Origin: Streptomyces sp. NBC_00285
Lineage (GTDB): Bacteria > Actinomycetota > Actinomycetes > Streptomycetales > Streptomycetaceae
Assembly (NCBI RefSeq): GCF_036174265.1
Contig: NZ_CP108055.1
Span: 1,550,001 to 1,614,000 of the forward strand
Direction of reading: 5' to 3'
DNA length: 64,000 bases
Shown: in pieces, positions 1 to 8,599 of the stretch
How positions within the stretch are numbered: the first letter of the stretch is position 1
How the letters are laid out: the number at the start of each line of letters is the position of its first letter
Translations under genes and position numbers: made by a program
Notes under the pieces: model-generated
What the model was told of the DNA's origin: nothing
Database searches by the model: none
The model's input: the letters and a program-made list of their open reading frames with translations, nothing else

Positions 1-573
1 CTCGCCAGTGCCTACAAGGCGCTCGACCACAACATCCCGGACGACATCAAGTCCGAGGACCTGCAGGATCTGATCGAGTGGCTCGGTGAGACGGTCCGCC
101 AGGTCGACTCCAGTCTGCTGGACGAGTGGGAGCAGCTCGCCAACCCGGAAGTGATGACCGCCGAGGAGGCTCAGGAGAAGGCCGACGAGGTCAAGCCGGT
201 CACCCTCAACTCGCGCGCCTTCCGCGTCCTGGTCCGCAACGCCATGTTCCGCCGCGTCGAACTCGCCGCCCTGGACCAGGTCGACCAGCTCGGCGAGATG
301 GACGCCGAGGCCGGCTGGGACGCCGAGGCATGGGGTGAGGCGATGGACAAGTACTGGGACGAGTACGAGGACCTCGGCACCGGACCGGACGCCCGTGGCC
401 CGAAGCTGCTGCGGATCGAGGAGGAGCCGCAGAACAGGCTGTGGCGTGTGCGGCAGACCTTCGCCGACCCGAACGGTGACCACGACTGGGGCATCAGTGC
501 GGAGATCGACCTCACTGCCTCCGACACGGAGGGCCGTGCGGTCGTCCGGGTCACCGATGTCGGCCAGCTGTGA
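1..573 (+). CDS. C-terminal part of a DUF3516 DEAD/DEAH-box helicase (5' end outside window)
   Basis: The frame is open from base 1 to the TGA at 571-573, so the gene starts before the window; about 190 residues are visible. The acidic, tryptophan-rich tail (LIEWLGETVRQVDSS, then DKYWDEYEDLG) and the ending in a beta-rich stretch (GISAEIDLTASDTEGRAVV) match what I recall of the DUF3516 region that follows the helicase core in actinobacterial RNA helicases. No helicase motif lies inside the window, so the ATPase function is inferred from that family. The next gene begins 37 bp downstream on the same strand. Confidence 0.72.
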   Translation, partial: LASAYKALDHNIPDDIKSEDLQDLIEWLGETVRQVDSSLLDEWEQLANPEVMTAEEAQEKADEVKPVTLNSRAFRVLVRNAMFRRVELAALDQVDQLGEMDAEAGWDAEAWGEAMDKYWDEYEDLGTGPDARGPKLLRIEEEPQNRLWRVRQTFADPNGDHDWGISAEIDLTASDTEGRAVVRVTDVGQL

Positions 574-610
574 GCCGTAGGGCAGTTGTGAGCCAAGGAG
601 AGACCGACGC

Positions 611-1477
611 ATGACGAACCCGGCCGAGAAGCTCGTCGACCTGCTCGACCTGGAACAGATCGAGGTAAACATCTTCCGGGGCCGAAGCCCGCACGAGTCC
701 CTCCAGCGGGTCTTCGGCGGGCAGGTGGCGGGCCAGGCGCTGGTGGCTGCCGCGCGCACCACGGAGGGCGACCGCCCGGTGCACTCGCTGCACGCGTATT
801 TTCTGCGCCCGGGCCGGCCCGGGGTGCCGATCGTGTACCAGGTGGAGCGGGTGCGGGACGGTCGGTCGTTCACCACCCGCCGGGTCACCGCCGTGCAGCA
901 GGGACGCACGATCTTCAATCTCACCGCCTCCTTTCACAAGCCTGAGACAGGTGCGTTCGAGCACCAGTTGCCGCCCGCCCGTAAGGTCCCGGCGCCCGAC
1001 TCCCTGCCGAGGGTGGGTGACGAGATTCGGGAGCATCTGGGCGAGCTGCCCGAGCAGTTGGAGCGGATGGCGCGCAGACAGCCGTTCGACATCCGGTATG
1101 TGGACCGGCTGCGCTGGAGTGCCGAGGAGGTCAAGGACGCCGAACCGCGCAGCGCGGTGTGGATGCGTGCGGTCGGGCCGCTCGGCGACGATCCGGTCGT
1201 GCACACCTGCGCGCTGACCTACGCGAGCGACATGACCCTCCTGGACGCTGTCCGTCTCCCGGTCCAGCCCCTGTGGGGCCCGCGGTCCTTCGACATCGCG
1301 TCGTTGGACCACGCCATGTGGTTCCACCGGCCCTTCCGTGCGGACGAGTGGTTCCTGTACGACCAGGAGTCGCCGATCGCGACGGGCGGACGAGGTCTGG
1401 CCCGCGGCCGGATCTACGACCTGGAGGGACGCCTGCTGGTGTCCGTCGTCCAGGAGGGGTTGTTCCGGCCGCTGTAG
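611..1477 (+). CDS. tesB: Acyl-CoA thioesterase II (TesB family)
   Basis: This 288-residue protein has the length and double hot-dog organisation of TesB, which hydrolyses medium- and long-chain acyl-CoA to free fatty acid and CoA in the cytoplasm. The N-terminal motif RVFGGQVAGQAL and the HSLHAYFLRPG strand are diagnostic of the first hot-dog. Expected catalytic residues are present: Asp near residue 206 (LTYASDMTLLD) and Gln near 282 (SVVQEGLF). The start is supported by AAGGAGAG about 8 nt before the ATG. It lies 37 bp after the helicase and may share its transcript; it ends two bases before the convergent DUF6397 gene. Confidence 0.92.
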   Translation: MTNPAEKLVDLLDLEQIEVNIFRGRSPHESLQRVFGGQVAGQALVAAARTTEGDRPVHSLHAYFLRPGRPGVPIVYQVERVRDGRSFTTRRVTAVQQGRTIFNLTASFHKPETGAFEHQLPPARKVPAPDSLPRVGDEIREHLGELPEQLERMARRQPFDIRYVDRLRWSAEEVKDAEPRSAVWMRAVGPLGDDPVVHTCALTYASDMTLLDAVRLPVQPLWGPRSFDIASLDHAMWFHRPFRADEWFLYDQESPIATGGRGLARGRIYDLEGRLLVSVVQEGLFRPL

Positions 1478-1478
1478 G

Positions 1479-2363
1479 TCAGGCGCTTCTGCGCCGGAGC
1501 CAGCCCAGCAGGCCGCGAGCAGGTTCCTCCGGTGGTGTCGGCGTGTCCCGCGGCCGGCCGGGGGAAGTCCGCCCGGTCGTGGGGCGTGGCGCGGGCCGGA
1601 GCCTTCGGGCATCTTCCAGTGCGCGGGCCAGATCGGTCCGCAGCCACTCGATCTCGTCCGGGTGGTCCGCTGTCATGATCTTCTCGATGAGGTTTGCGGC
1701 AGGCGAGCCCTGTGCGCCGCCGGCCGGGGGTCCGGGCCGGAAGCGGCCCAGGTGGGACCGCTCGTAGGGATCCGGGACGAGCTCCGCGATCTGGGCGGGG
1801 TCGAGGAAGGCGGCGAGGGTTCCGGCGCTCTCCCAGGGGCCTTCGGCGAGGCGTAGCAGGAATCCACGGTGGCGTTGGCGCCAGTTGCGGGCGCGCAGGT
1901 CCACGCCCGCGTCGAGCATGTCGCGCAGGCCCTCGGGCATTCGCCGTGCCGTCAGCAGCCGGGTGTTCTCCTCGACTTCCGTGAACTGCTCCAGTTCCTC
2001 GGCCAGATACAGCCACACCACGGCTCGGTACCGGTTGAGATAGAAGCGCACCGGTGAGAAGAGGCCGAGACGGGCAAGGCGGGTGAACCTGCCGGCGGGG
2101 ATGTCCATGACCTCCGCGGCCTCGGTGGTGCCCACGACGCGTACACGTCGCTGCAGTGAGTCGGGAAAGCCTTCCGACTCGCGCAGCCGGTCGAGCTCGG
2201 AGTGGGTGACGCGCCGGCCCCCGCCTCCTTCGTCGGGGACGGTCCGGATCTGCCCGAGGTGCACGGCGAGGTCGAACTCGCTTCGCTTGAGGCCCAGTTC
2301 CCTTGCGGCGCGGCTGGGCGCGTAGGGCTGGTGGCGGCGTTGGGTGATCAGGCTTCCGGACAT
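1479..2363 (-). CDS. DUF6397 family protein
   Basis: This 294-residue protein of unknown function resembles a family annotated as DUF6397 in streptomycetes. The N-terminal 60 residues (RAARELGLKRSEFDLAVHLG) look like a helix-turn-helix-type fold and are followed by a second helical unit (GRFTRLARLGL). The C-terminal 40 residues are proline- and arginine-rich and probably disordered. The ATG at 2363 was chosen because GGGGGAG stands 7 nt upstream; an in-frame start further out would add 35 atypical residues. DNA binding is only inferred from the helical N terminus. Confidence 0.75.
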   Translation of the reverse strand: MSGSLITQRRHQPYAPSRAARELGLKRSEFDLAVHLGQIRTVPDEGGGGRRVTHSELDRLRESEGFPDSLQRRVRVVGTTEAAEVMDIPAGRFTRLARLGLFSPVRFYLNRYRAVVWLYLAEELEQFTEVEENTRLLTARRMPEGLRDMLDAGVDLRARNWRQRHRGFLLRLAEGPWESAGTLAAFLDPAQIAELVPDPYERSHLGRFRPGPPAGGAQGSPAANLIEKIMTADHPDEIEWLRTDLARALEDARRLRPAPRPTTGRTSPGRPRDTPTPPEEPARGLLGWLRRRSA

Positions 2364-2453
2364 GTGTCGCTCTCCCCCATGGAGTCGTCGCTCACGCTGT
2401 GTGCGTTCGCCGTGACACAAAAGTAGCCGGTGGGGCGGGATGCGCGACGGGCC

Positions 2454-2462
2454 TGTGGATAA
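2454..2462 (-). promoter_or_regulatory. DnaA-box-like nonamer
   Basis: Read on the minus strand this is TTATCCACA, a perfect match to the classical DnaA box. It lies in the 133-bp gap upstream of the DUF6397 gene. A single nonamer can arise by chance, so regulatory meaning is uncertain. Confidence 0.3.
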
Positions 2463-2496
2463 CTCCATGGGGGCAGCAAAACACGCAGGTCAGAGG

Positions 2497-2910
2497 TCAG
2501 AGGTCGGTCGCCGGGCTCCGCTCGGGCCTGCGGGCGTCCACGTCGAGGTGCTCGCCGACTCGGTTGACGAGGAGGGTCATCTCGTAGGCGATCTGGCCGA
2601 TGTCGGCGCTCGCGCCGCTGAGCACGCACAGGCAGCTGCCGGTGCCCGCCGCGGTGACGAACAGCACTGCTTCGTCGAACTCGACCATCGTCTGCCGTAC
2701 CTGGCCCGCGCCGAAGTGGCGCCCGGAGCCCTTGGCGAGGCTGTTCAGTCCGGACGAGACGGCGGCGAGATGTTCCGCGTCCTCCCGGCGCAGACCGGTG
2801 CTGACGCCCGTGACCAGCCCGTCGTTGGACAGCACCAGTGCGTGCCGCACATGGTGGACACGCTCGGTCAGGTCGTCCAGGAGCCAACCGAGGCTCCGCT
2901 TCTCCGGCAT
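2497..2910 (-). CDS. Orphan roadblock/LC7 domain protein (CvnB-like)
   Basis: This 137-residue single-domain roadblock/LC7 protein is a close paralog of the CvnB protein 1.7 kb away. Both share RREDAEHLAAVSSG, the GRHFGAG turn and a C-terminal RVGEHL helix. In Cvn systems the roadblock protein pairs with a small GTPase and a histidine-kinase-like protein at the membrane. This copy stands alone, divergent from the PPOX gene, so it may be a duplicated, uncoupled partner. The C-terminal 15 residues (ARRPERSPATDL) differ from CvnB. The start at 2910 is reasonable, but no strong ribosome binding site was seen. Confidence 0.88.
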   Translation of the reverse strand: MPEKRSLGWLLDDLTERVHHVRHALVLSNDGLVTGVSTGLRREDAEHLAAVSSGLNSLAKGSGRHFGAGQVRQTMVEFDEAVLFVTAAGTGSCLCVLSGASADIGQIAYEMTLLVNRVGEHLDVDARRPERSPATDL

Positions 2911-3004
2911 GTGTCCCGTCTCCCCGTGTGACGTCTCCCCCTGCCCGGAGGATCTCCTCGCAAGCCTTCCCCACGACCGTCAACGGGGCAAGGAGAATGG
3001 GGAC

Positions 3005-3433
3005 ATGGCACAGAAGATGACCGATGAGGAATGGCGGGCGTTCGTTTCGTACGGCACCCGCACCGGTAAGTTGTCGACCGTCCGGGCCGACGGGAGCCCA
3101 CACGTGGCCCCGGTCTGGTTCGTGCTCGACGGTGACGACCTGGTGTTCAACACCGGTAAGGCCACCGTCAAGGGGCGCAACCTCGTGCGGGACGGGCGCG
3201 TCGCGTTCTGCGTGGACGACGACCGGCCGCCCTTCGACTACGTGGTACTCCAGGGCCGGGCCCGCATATCGGAGGATCTCGACGAGGTCCGGCACTGGGC
3301 GGGCCGCATAGGGGCTCGGTACATGGGCGAGGAGCGGGCCGAGGAGTTCGGCGCCCGCAACGGCGTTCCCGGGGAACTCCTCGTCCGCGTGACGATCGAC
3401 AGGGTGCTGGCGGAGAAGGCCGTCGCGGCGTGA
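3005..3433 (+). CDS. PPOX-class F420-dependent oxidoreductase
   Basis: This 142-residue split-barrel flavin/deazaflavin-binding protein belongs to the pyridoxamine-phosphate-oxidase-like (PPOX) F420 family. GKLSTVRADGSPHVAPVWF is the typical first strand pair and NTGKATVKGRNL the cofactor-phosphate-binding stretch. Such proteins transfer hydride between F420H2 and small substrates; the substrate cannot be read from sequence. The ATG at 3005 follows AAGGAG by 9 nt. It is divergent from the orphan roadblock gene and convergent with cvnD. Three F420_oxidored-fold proteins occur later in the window. Confidence 0.85.
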   Translation: MAQKMTDEEWRAFVSYGTRTGKLSTVRADGSPHVAPVWFVLDGDDLVFNTGKATVKGRNLVRDGRVAFCVDDDRPPFDYVVLQGRARISEDLDEVRHWAGRIGARYMGEERAEEFGARNGVPGELLVRVTIDRVLAEKAVAA

Positions 3434-3441
3434 CGTGCCGG

Positions 3442-3477
3442 TGACCCGGCCCCGGTCAACGGTCCGGGTCCGGGTCA
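3442..3477. terminator. Possible bidirectional terminator between PPOX gene and cvnD
   Basis: TGACCCGG (3442-3449) pairs with CCGGGTCA (3470-3477) around a GC-rich interior that can pair further. It sits in the 41-bp gap between convergent genes and overlaps the cvnD stop codon. There is no T-tract. Confidence 0.45.
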
Positions 3478-4080
3478 GCCCACCGAGTCGAGGAGCCGGG
3501 CGGTGTGCATCCGCCCGGCATACTCGACCAGGCGGATCAGCACCTCCTTCCCCGAGTCACGGTCCCGTGCGTCGCACAGGACCACGGGTGTCCCCTGATT
3601 CAGGTCGAGGGCGCGGGACACGTCATGGGCGCCGTAGGTCCGGCTGCCGGTGAAGCAGTTGACGGCCACCACGAACGGGATGTGCCGGTGCTCGAAGTAG
3701 TCCACGGCCGGGAAACAGTCCTCCAGCCGCCGGGTGTCCGCGAGAACCACGGCACCCAGGGCTCCCTGCGACAACTCGTCCCACAGAAACCAGAAGCGGT
3801 CCTGGCCCGGGGTGCCGAAGAGGTAGAGCGACAGTCCGGAGCGGATGGTGATGCGCCCGAAGTCCATGGCGACCGTCGTGGTGACCTTCTGGTCCACGCC
3901 GTCGGTGTCGTCCACCAACTGGCCCGCTTCGCTCAGCAGTTCCTCGGTGCGCAGCGGCCTGATCTCGCTGACCGCGCCCACCAGGGTGGTCTTGCCCACG
4001 CCGAAACCGCCGGCGACCAATATCTTCAGCGCGAGGGCGGTCGTCTCGCCGTCCTGGGCGTCGGAGTTCTCGGAGACCAT
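3475..4080 (-). CDS. cvnD: Conservon GTPase CvnD (ATP/GTP-binding protein)
   Basis: This 201-residue small GTPase-like protein is the last gene of the cvn operon. The Walker A motif GGFGVGKTT lies at about residues 24-32 and the switch II motif is TPGQDRFWF; the usual NKxD base-recognition motif is replaced by VNCF, as I recall for Cvn GTPases. In conservons this protein acts at the membrane with CvnA, B and C as a eukaryote-like G-protein-coupled assembly. A 129-bp gap separates it from cvnC, longer than in a tightly coupled operon, so a separate signal in the gap is possible. Confidence 0.92.
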   Translation of the reverse strand: MVSENSDAQDGETTALALKILVAGGFGVGKTTLVGAVSEIRPLRTEELLSEAGQLVDDTDGVDQKVTTTVAMDFGRITIRSGLSLYLFGTPGQDRFWFLWDELSQGALGAVVLADTRRLEDCFPAVDYFEHRHIPFVVAVNCFTGSRTYGAHDVSRALDLNQGTPVVLCDARDRDSGKEVLIRLVEYAGRMHTARLLDSVG

Positions 4081-4161
4081 CGTTCACTTCTCTCGGGAGG
4101 GTCGGCAACGGGCGGCGACGTCCATGCGGGGTCGCGAAATCAGCATCATGACAACTGGAGC

Positions 4162-4175
4162 TCCCCTTTGGGGGA
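4162..4175 (-). promoter_or_regulatory. Short hairpin in the cvnC-cvnD gap
   Basis: TCCCC and GGGGA flank a 4-nt loop about 85 bp before the cvnD start. It could act as an attenuator or mRNA-stability element inside the conservon transcript. It is short, so weight is low. Confidence 0.25.
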
Positions 4176-4209
4176 TTGGACCACTTTTTGCCCGGTTCTG
4201 AACGTTCAT

Positions 4210-4623
4210 CTACAGCGCCCGAAGCCCTTCGATCACCTCGCGCAGAATCCGTTCGTCGGGCAGTTGCGCGGGGGGCACCGGGCGGCTGACGGTGACACAG
4301 CCGAGCTCCAGGAGGTCTCCCAGGAGCACCCTGACGACACCGACGGGAAGATCTGCGCCTGCGCCGAGTTCTGCCACCGACTGCGTCTCCGGGCGGCAGA
4401 GGTCGATCAGGGCCCGGTGTTCCGGCCCGAGCGCCGAGTCGTCGCCGATGTTGGGCGCGCTCGCGTTCAGGGTGACGAGGGCGATCAGGTCGAAACGCAC
4501 CCCGGTGGGGCCGGGTTTGGTGCGTCCGCCCGTCATCGCGTAGGGGCGGACCAGGGGCCCCGCCTCCCCGTCGTACCACTGACTGCCCTGTTCGTGCGGG
4601 CCACCCGTCATGTCGTCGGTCAT
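4210..4623 (-). CDS. cvnC: Conservon DUF742 protein CvnC
   Basis: This 137-residue protein has the DUF742 signature: the VRPYAMTGGRTKP stretch near residue 25, then FDLIALV and PEHRALIDLC, with a winged-helix-like C terminus (VLLGDLLELGCVTV). CvnC is the third component of the Streptomyces conservon and contacts the GTPase and roadblock proteins. It starts 22 bp after the cvnB stop on the same strand. Confidence 0.92.
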   Translation of the reverse strand: MTDDMTGGPHEQGSQWYDGEAGPLVRPYAMTGGRTKPGPTGVRFDLIALVTLNASAPNIGDDSALGPEHRALIDLCRPETQSVAELGAGADLPVGVVRVLLGDLLELGCVTVSRPVPPAQLPDERILREVIEGLRAL

Positions 4624-4645
4624 GTGTGCCGACCGCCCTTCCCTC

Positions 4646-5083
4646 TCATCCGGCTGCGGGCGGTCGCGCGCCCACGCGCGGCGCCGTGTAGAGGTGCTCG
4701 CCGACCCGTTTGACCAGCCGTGCCATCTCGTAGGCGACCAGGCCTATGTCCGCGTTCACGGCGGTGAGGACGGCGAGACACGAACCGTCTCCCGCGGCGG
4801 CCACGAACAGGAAGCCGTCGTCCATCTCGACCATGGTCTGGCGCACTCCCCCGGCCCCGAAGTGCCGGCCGGCGCCCTTGGCGAGGCTGTGGAAGCCGGA
4901 GGAGACGGCGGCGAGATGTTCCGCGTCCTCCCGGCGCAGGTCCGTCGAGGCGCCCACCGCGAGGCCGTCGTTGGAGAGCACCACGGCATGTCGTACCTCG
5001 CTCACGCGCAGCACCAAGTCGTCCAGCAACCAGTCGAGTTCGCCGGACCTCTGAGCGGCCCTCATACTCGGATCCTGGATCAT
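4646..5083 (-). CDS. cvnB: Conservon roadblock/LC7 protein CvnB
   Basis: This 145-residue roadblock/LC7 domain protein is the second component of the conservon. Its ATG overlaps the stop codon of cvnA by 4 nt (ATGA), which implies translational coupling. LDDLVLRVSEVRHAVVLSNDG is the typical N-terminal helix-strand of the family (quoted here only in part as a motif region). The close paralog at 2497-2910 suggests a local duplication. Confidence 0.93.
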   Translation of the reverse strand: MIQDPSMRAAQRSGELDWLLDDLVLRVSEVRHAVVLSNDGLAVGASTDLRREDAEHLAAVSSGFHSLAKGAGRHFGAGGVRQTMVEMDDGFLFVAAAGDGSCLAVLTAVNADIGLVAYEMARLVKRVGEHLYTAPRVGARPPAAG

Positions 5084-7620
5084 CCTCGGTCTCCTTCACT
5101 GCTGTCTCTGCCCGCTGGGAAATCTGGGGTGGCGGCGCGGCCCGGCTGCCGGCCGCCCCCACGCGCCCAGCCGGCCCGGTAGGCCGCCATCCGGTCCCGT
5201 ACGACCTCCGGGGTACGGCCGTCGTCGTCCCGGCGGGCGGTCGCCGAAGCCGGTTCCTCAGGGCGCTGTGCGCGCAGTTGGGGAGCGAGGTTCGCCTGGC
5301 GCACCCTGCGGGGGAGTTCGTCGGAGTCCTCGGGCTCGTCGGGAGGTCGGTGCAGACGCAAGGCGGTGACTCCGGAGGGCGGTGTGTCGGTCGATCCCCT
5401 GTCGGTCGATCCCCTGTCGGTTACGGCCCTGTGGGGAGCCACCAGCGCGGGCCGCTCGGCCGGGGCGGGAACGGACTCCTGGTCCCGTTGGGCGGCGGGC
5501 ACGCGCGCGTACTCGCGTTCCATGGACCGTTCCCTGGTCACGGCGTTGGCGGGGGAACGTTCCGCCGCCTTGACGTGCAGCAGTGCCGTGGGCAGCAGAA
5601 CGACCGCGGTGGTGCCGCCGTAGGGCGAGGTGCGCAGGTGCACCTTGATGCCGTGCCGGGCCGCGAGCCTGCTGACCACGAACAGGCCCAGCTGATCGCT
5701 GTCGAACAGGTCGAGCGCCTCGGACTGCTCGATGCGCCGGTTGGCCTCCGCGAGGGTCTCGTTGCCCATGCCCAGACCGCGGTCCTCGACCTCGATGGCG
5801 TAGCCGTTGCCGACGGGCTCGCCGGTGACCCGCACGCGCGTGTGGGGCGGTGAGAACTGGGCGGCGTTCTCGATGATCTCGGCCAGCAGGTGGGTGAGGT
5901 CGGCGACCGCCGCGCCGACGACGGACGCGTCGGGCAGTTGGCGTACCTCCACGCGTGCGTAGTCCTCGACCTCGGAGACGGCCGCGCGGACCACGTTGGT
6001 CAGCGACACGGGCATGCGCCAGGCACGGCCTGGTGCCGCTCCGGAGAGGATGATCAGGCTCTCCGCGTGGCGGCGCATGCGGGTGGTGAGGTGGTCGAGC
6101 CGGAAGAGGTCGCTCAGTTCGTTGGGGTCGTCGGAGCGGCGTTCCATGCTGTCGAGCAGACTCAGCTGGCGGTGGACCAGGACCTGGCTGCGGCGGGCGA
6201 GGTTGACGAAGACCCCTGAGATGCCGCTGGCGAGTTCGGCGCGCTCCACCGCGGCCCGCAGTGCGGCGCGGTGCACGGTTCCAAGGGCCTCGGCGACCTG
6301 GCCGGTCTCGTCCTCCGCGGGCGGCCCGGGCGGGGCCTCGGACCGGATGTCGATCTCGTCGCCCGCGCGCAGCCTCTCCATGGCCTCGGGGAGTTTGCGG
6401 CGGGCGATGTCCAGGGCGCTGTTGCGCAGGCTGACGAGTTCGATGACGAGGCCGCGTCCGATGCGCACGGAGATGACGAGGGAGGCGGCGACGGCGACGA
6501 GGCCGAGCAGGACCGCGGCGCCCGCCGGGGTGAGAAGTCCCCGGGTGAACGGGTCGGCGCGGTCGGCGACCCCGCTGCCCGCCGCCTGCTGGACGTTCCG
6601 CATGCCGCTCTGGACACGCGTGTGTGCCGCCTGCCAGGTGGCCTCGGGCGTCGACTCGACGGCGCGGACACCGGGTGCCGCGGCGAGCGTCCGGTCCTCG
6701 GCGGCGGTCACGGTGGCGTAGGCACCGCTGCCTGCGATCTTCTGCCAGGCGGCGCGGTCGGAGCCGCGCAGGTCGACCACGGCGCCCTCGGTGAGGGCCC
6801 GGCGGGTGTCGACGGCGCCGGTGAACAGTCGCAGCCTTTCTCCGGCGAGGACGCCGGCCTGGCGCGCGCTCGCCAGCACGACGTCCTCTTGGGCCAGTGA
6901 CTCTCCCGCGCGGGAGAACTCGAGCAGGACGCGCGCGTCGGAGCCGAGGTCGGCGTCCTGGATGCCGGTGAGGGCACCGTCCACCGCGAAGGCGGTGGCG
7001 ATGGTCCTGGTGTAGCGGCCGTACGTCTCGTCCCAGCCGGAGCTGCGGTCCAGCACGGCGGTGCGCAAGGAGCGCAGTCGCTCGGCGCCGGTCACGAAGG
7101 CGTCGAGGCGCTGGGCGACCCCGGCGGGCAGTTCCTCGCTGTCGGCGACGGTGTTGTCGTCGCCGAGTCGCAGCCGTGCCACGGCCCGGTCGGTGCGTCC
7201 GGCGAGCCTGCGCAGCTCGTCTCCCTGTGCGGCGGACGGGTCGGACGCGTAGCGGACCGCGGCGGCACGCTCGGCCTGCAGCGCGGTCACGCTGTCGGTG
7301 ACGGGCGAGCGGACGGCGTCGTCCACGTGCTGCAACTGCCGCAGCCGGGCGACGTCCTGGGCGGTGCTGACGGTCGCGTACGCCCAGAGGGCGAGCAGCG
7401 AGACGACGGGCACCATGAGCAGACAGACGATCTTGGCGCGGACCGTGCGGGGGCGTATCCGCCACTGTCCCGCACGCGCAGGTATGTCCTCCGGCACCGG
7501 GTCCAGCGGGTCGTCCCGGGTTTCGTCGGCCGGTGGCCCGGCATGGGCGCGACGACCGCGCGCGGGTGTCGTGGGCGGCGTCTCGGCGCCGGGGGTGGGG
7601 GTCCTACGCGGTGTACGCAT
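5080..7620 (-). CDS. cvnA: Conservon sensor histidine kinase CvnA, NIT-type sensor
   Basis: This 846-residue membrane kinase-like protein has a proline-rich cytoplasmic start (1-55), a first membrane segment at about 62-84 (IVCLLMVPVVSLLALWAY) and an extracytoplasmic helical nitrate/nitrite-sensing-like domain to about 360. A second membrane segment follows at about 365-390, then a HAMP-like linker and an HATPase_c domain with LLAEIIENAAQFSPP as N box and EDRGLGMG as G1 box. The last 200 residues are low-complexity and contain a short repeat (DRGSTDRGST). It heads cvnABCD, and a 61-bp gap separates it from the upstream MHYT gene. Confidence 0.93.
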   Translation of the reverse strand: MRTPRRTPTPGAETPPTTPARGRRAHAGPPADETRDDPLDPVPEDIPARAGQWRIRPRTVRAKIVCLLMVPVVSLLALWAYATVSTAQDVARLRQLQHVDDAVRSPVTDSVTALQAERAAAVRYASDPSAAQGDELRRLAGRTDRAVARLRLGDDNTVADSEELPAGVAQRLDAFVTGAERLRSLRTAVLDRSSGWDETYGRYTRTIATAFAVDGALTGIQDADLGSDARVLLEFSRAGESLAQEDVVLASARQAGVLAGERLRLFTGAVDTRRALTEGAVVDLRGSDRAAWQKIAGSGAYATVTAAEDRTLAAAPGVRAVESTPEATWQAAHTRVQSGMRNVQQAAGSGVADRADPFTRGLLTPAGAAVLLGLVAVAASLVISVRIGRGLVIELVSLRNSALDIARRKLPEAMERLRAGDEIDIRSEAPPGPPAEDETGQVAEALGTVHRAALRAAVERAELASGISGVFVNLARRSQVLVHRQLSLLDSMERRSDDPNELSDLFRLDHLTTRMRRHAESLIILSGAAPGRAWRMPVSLTNVVRAAVSEVEDYARVEVRQLPDASVVGAAVADLTHLLAEIIENAAQFSPPHTRVRVTGEPVGNGYAIEVEDRGLGMGNETLAEANRRIEQSEALDLFDSDQLGLFVVSRLAARHGIKVHLRTSPYGGTTAVVLLPTALLHVKAAERSPANAVTRERSMEREYARVPAAQRDQESVPAPAERPALVAPHRAVTDRGSTDRGSTDTPPSGVTALRLHRPPDEPEDSDELPRRVRQANLAPQLRAQRPEEPASATARRDDDGRTPEVVRDRMAAYRAGWARGGGRQPGRAATPDFPAGRDSSEGDRG

Positions 7621-7681
7621 GGCCTCCTCGCTCGGAAGTGGTCGGGGTGTGGTCGGGGCCGTCCGGGGCTCGGATCCGCTC

Positions 7682-8455
7682 CTAGGAGGGGACGTTCTCG
7701 ACCGTCCGCTGGGCCGAGGCAGAGGCCGTGCGTTCTCCCGTGGTGGGTGACAGTGCGACGAAGGCCGAGGTCAGGAACAGATAGGAGCCGAGGCCGACGG
7801 CGAGCGGGAAGATGAACTGCATCGCCGTGGCTCCGGGCAGGACGTCGCCGGAGGGCGCGACCCGCACGCTCACCGCGAACATCCCGGTGTAGTGCATGCT
7901 GCTGACCGCGGCCCCCATGATCAGGGAGGCGATGGTGACGGCGACGGGCGACTTGATGTTGAGCGCCGCCCACAGGGCCGCCGTCGCCGCGACGACGGCG
8001 ATGAGGACGGAGAGGCCGACGAGCACCGGGTCGTACGCGACGTCTCCGTGCAGCCGCACGGCAGCCATGCCCAGGTAGTGCATGCTCGCCACACCCAGGC
8101 CGGTGGTGAGTCCTCCCAGGAAGAGCGCGCGGACCCGGTCACGGCTGTAGCCGACCGCGAAGACGCCTGCGGAGACCACGATCATCGCGACCAGGAGGCT
8201 CGCGATGGTCAGTGGCACGTCGTAGCGGATGTCGGTGCCGCTGACGCTGAAGCCGAGCATGGCCACGAAGTGCATGGTCCAGATCCCGGTTCCGATGGCC
8301 GAGGCGGCGGTGATGAGCCAGTTGCGGCGCGATCGTCCGGTCGCGCCGAGCGCGCGGACGGTGCAGCGCAGGCCGAGCGCGGAGCCGATGCAGGCCATGA
8401 CGTACGAAAGTGTGGGCGTCAGCCAGCCCAGGGCTGCGTGGTCCAGGTGTCCCAT
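7682..8455 (-). CDS. MHYT domain integral membrane sensor protein
   Basis: This 257-residue protein has about seven membrane segments and three MHYT-type motifs: MHFVAM near residue 61, MHYLGM near 126 and MHYTGM near 188. The family is thought to sense a diatomic gas or other small ligand through metal bound by the Met/His clusters; the ligand is not demonstrated here. There is no attached output domain. It lies immediately upstream of cvnA on the same strand, so it may feed a signal into the conservon, although an independent function is equally possible. Confidence 0.9.
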   Translation of the reverse strand: MGHLDHAALGWLTPTLSYVMACIGSALGLRCTVRALGATGRSRRNWLITAASAIGTGIWTMHFVAMLGFSVSGTDIRYDVPLTIASLLVAMIVVSAGVFAVGYSRDRVRALFLGGLTTGLGVASMHYLGMAAVRLHGDVAYDPVLVGLSVLIAVVAATAALWAALNIKSPVAVTIASLIMGAAVSSMHYTGMFAVSVRVAPSGDVLPGATAMQFIFPLAVGLGSYLFLTSAFVALSPTTGERTASASAQRTVENVPS

Positions 8456-8599
8456 GGCCAGGGGACGCTAGTCCGGTCAGGGGTACCCACAGAGGGCGCA
8501 TTTCGAAAGGTGTTGGAATATGACGCAGAGGTGTACCTGAACGATCGCGTCACGCTCGAACGTGTGCGCAGGGGCTCCCATCCGTGTCGGTGGGGGATC

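Noticed and set aside
5258..7465. 735-codon minus-strand frame over cvnA
   Set aside because: Arg/Pro/Gly-rich out-of-frame shadow; the cvnA frame has domains and a coupled neighbour.
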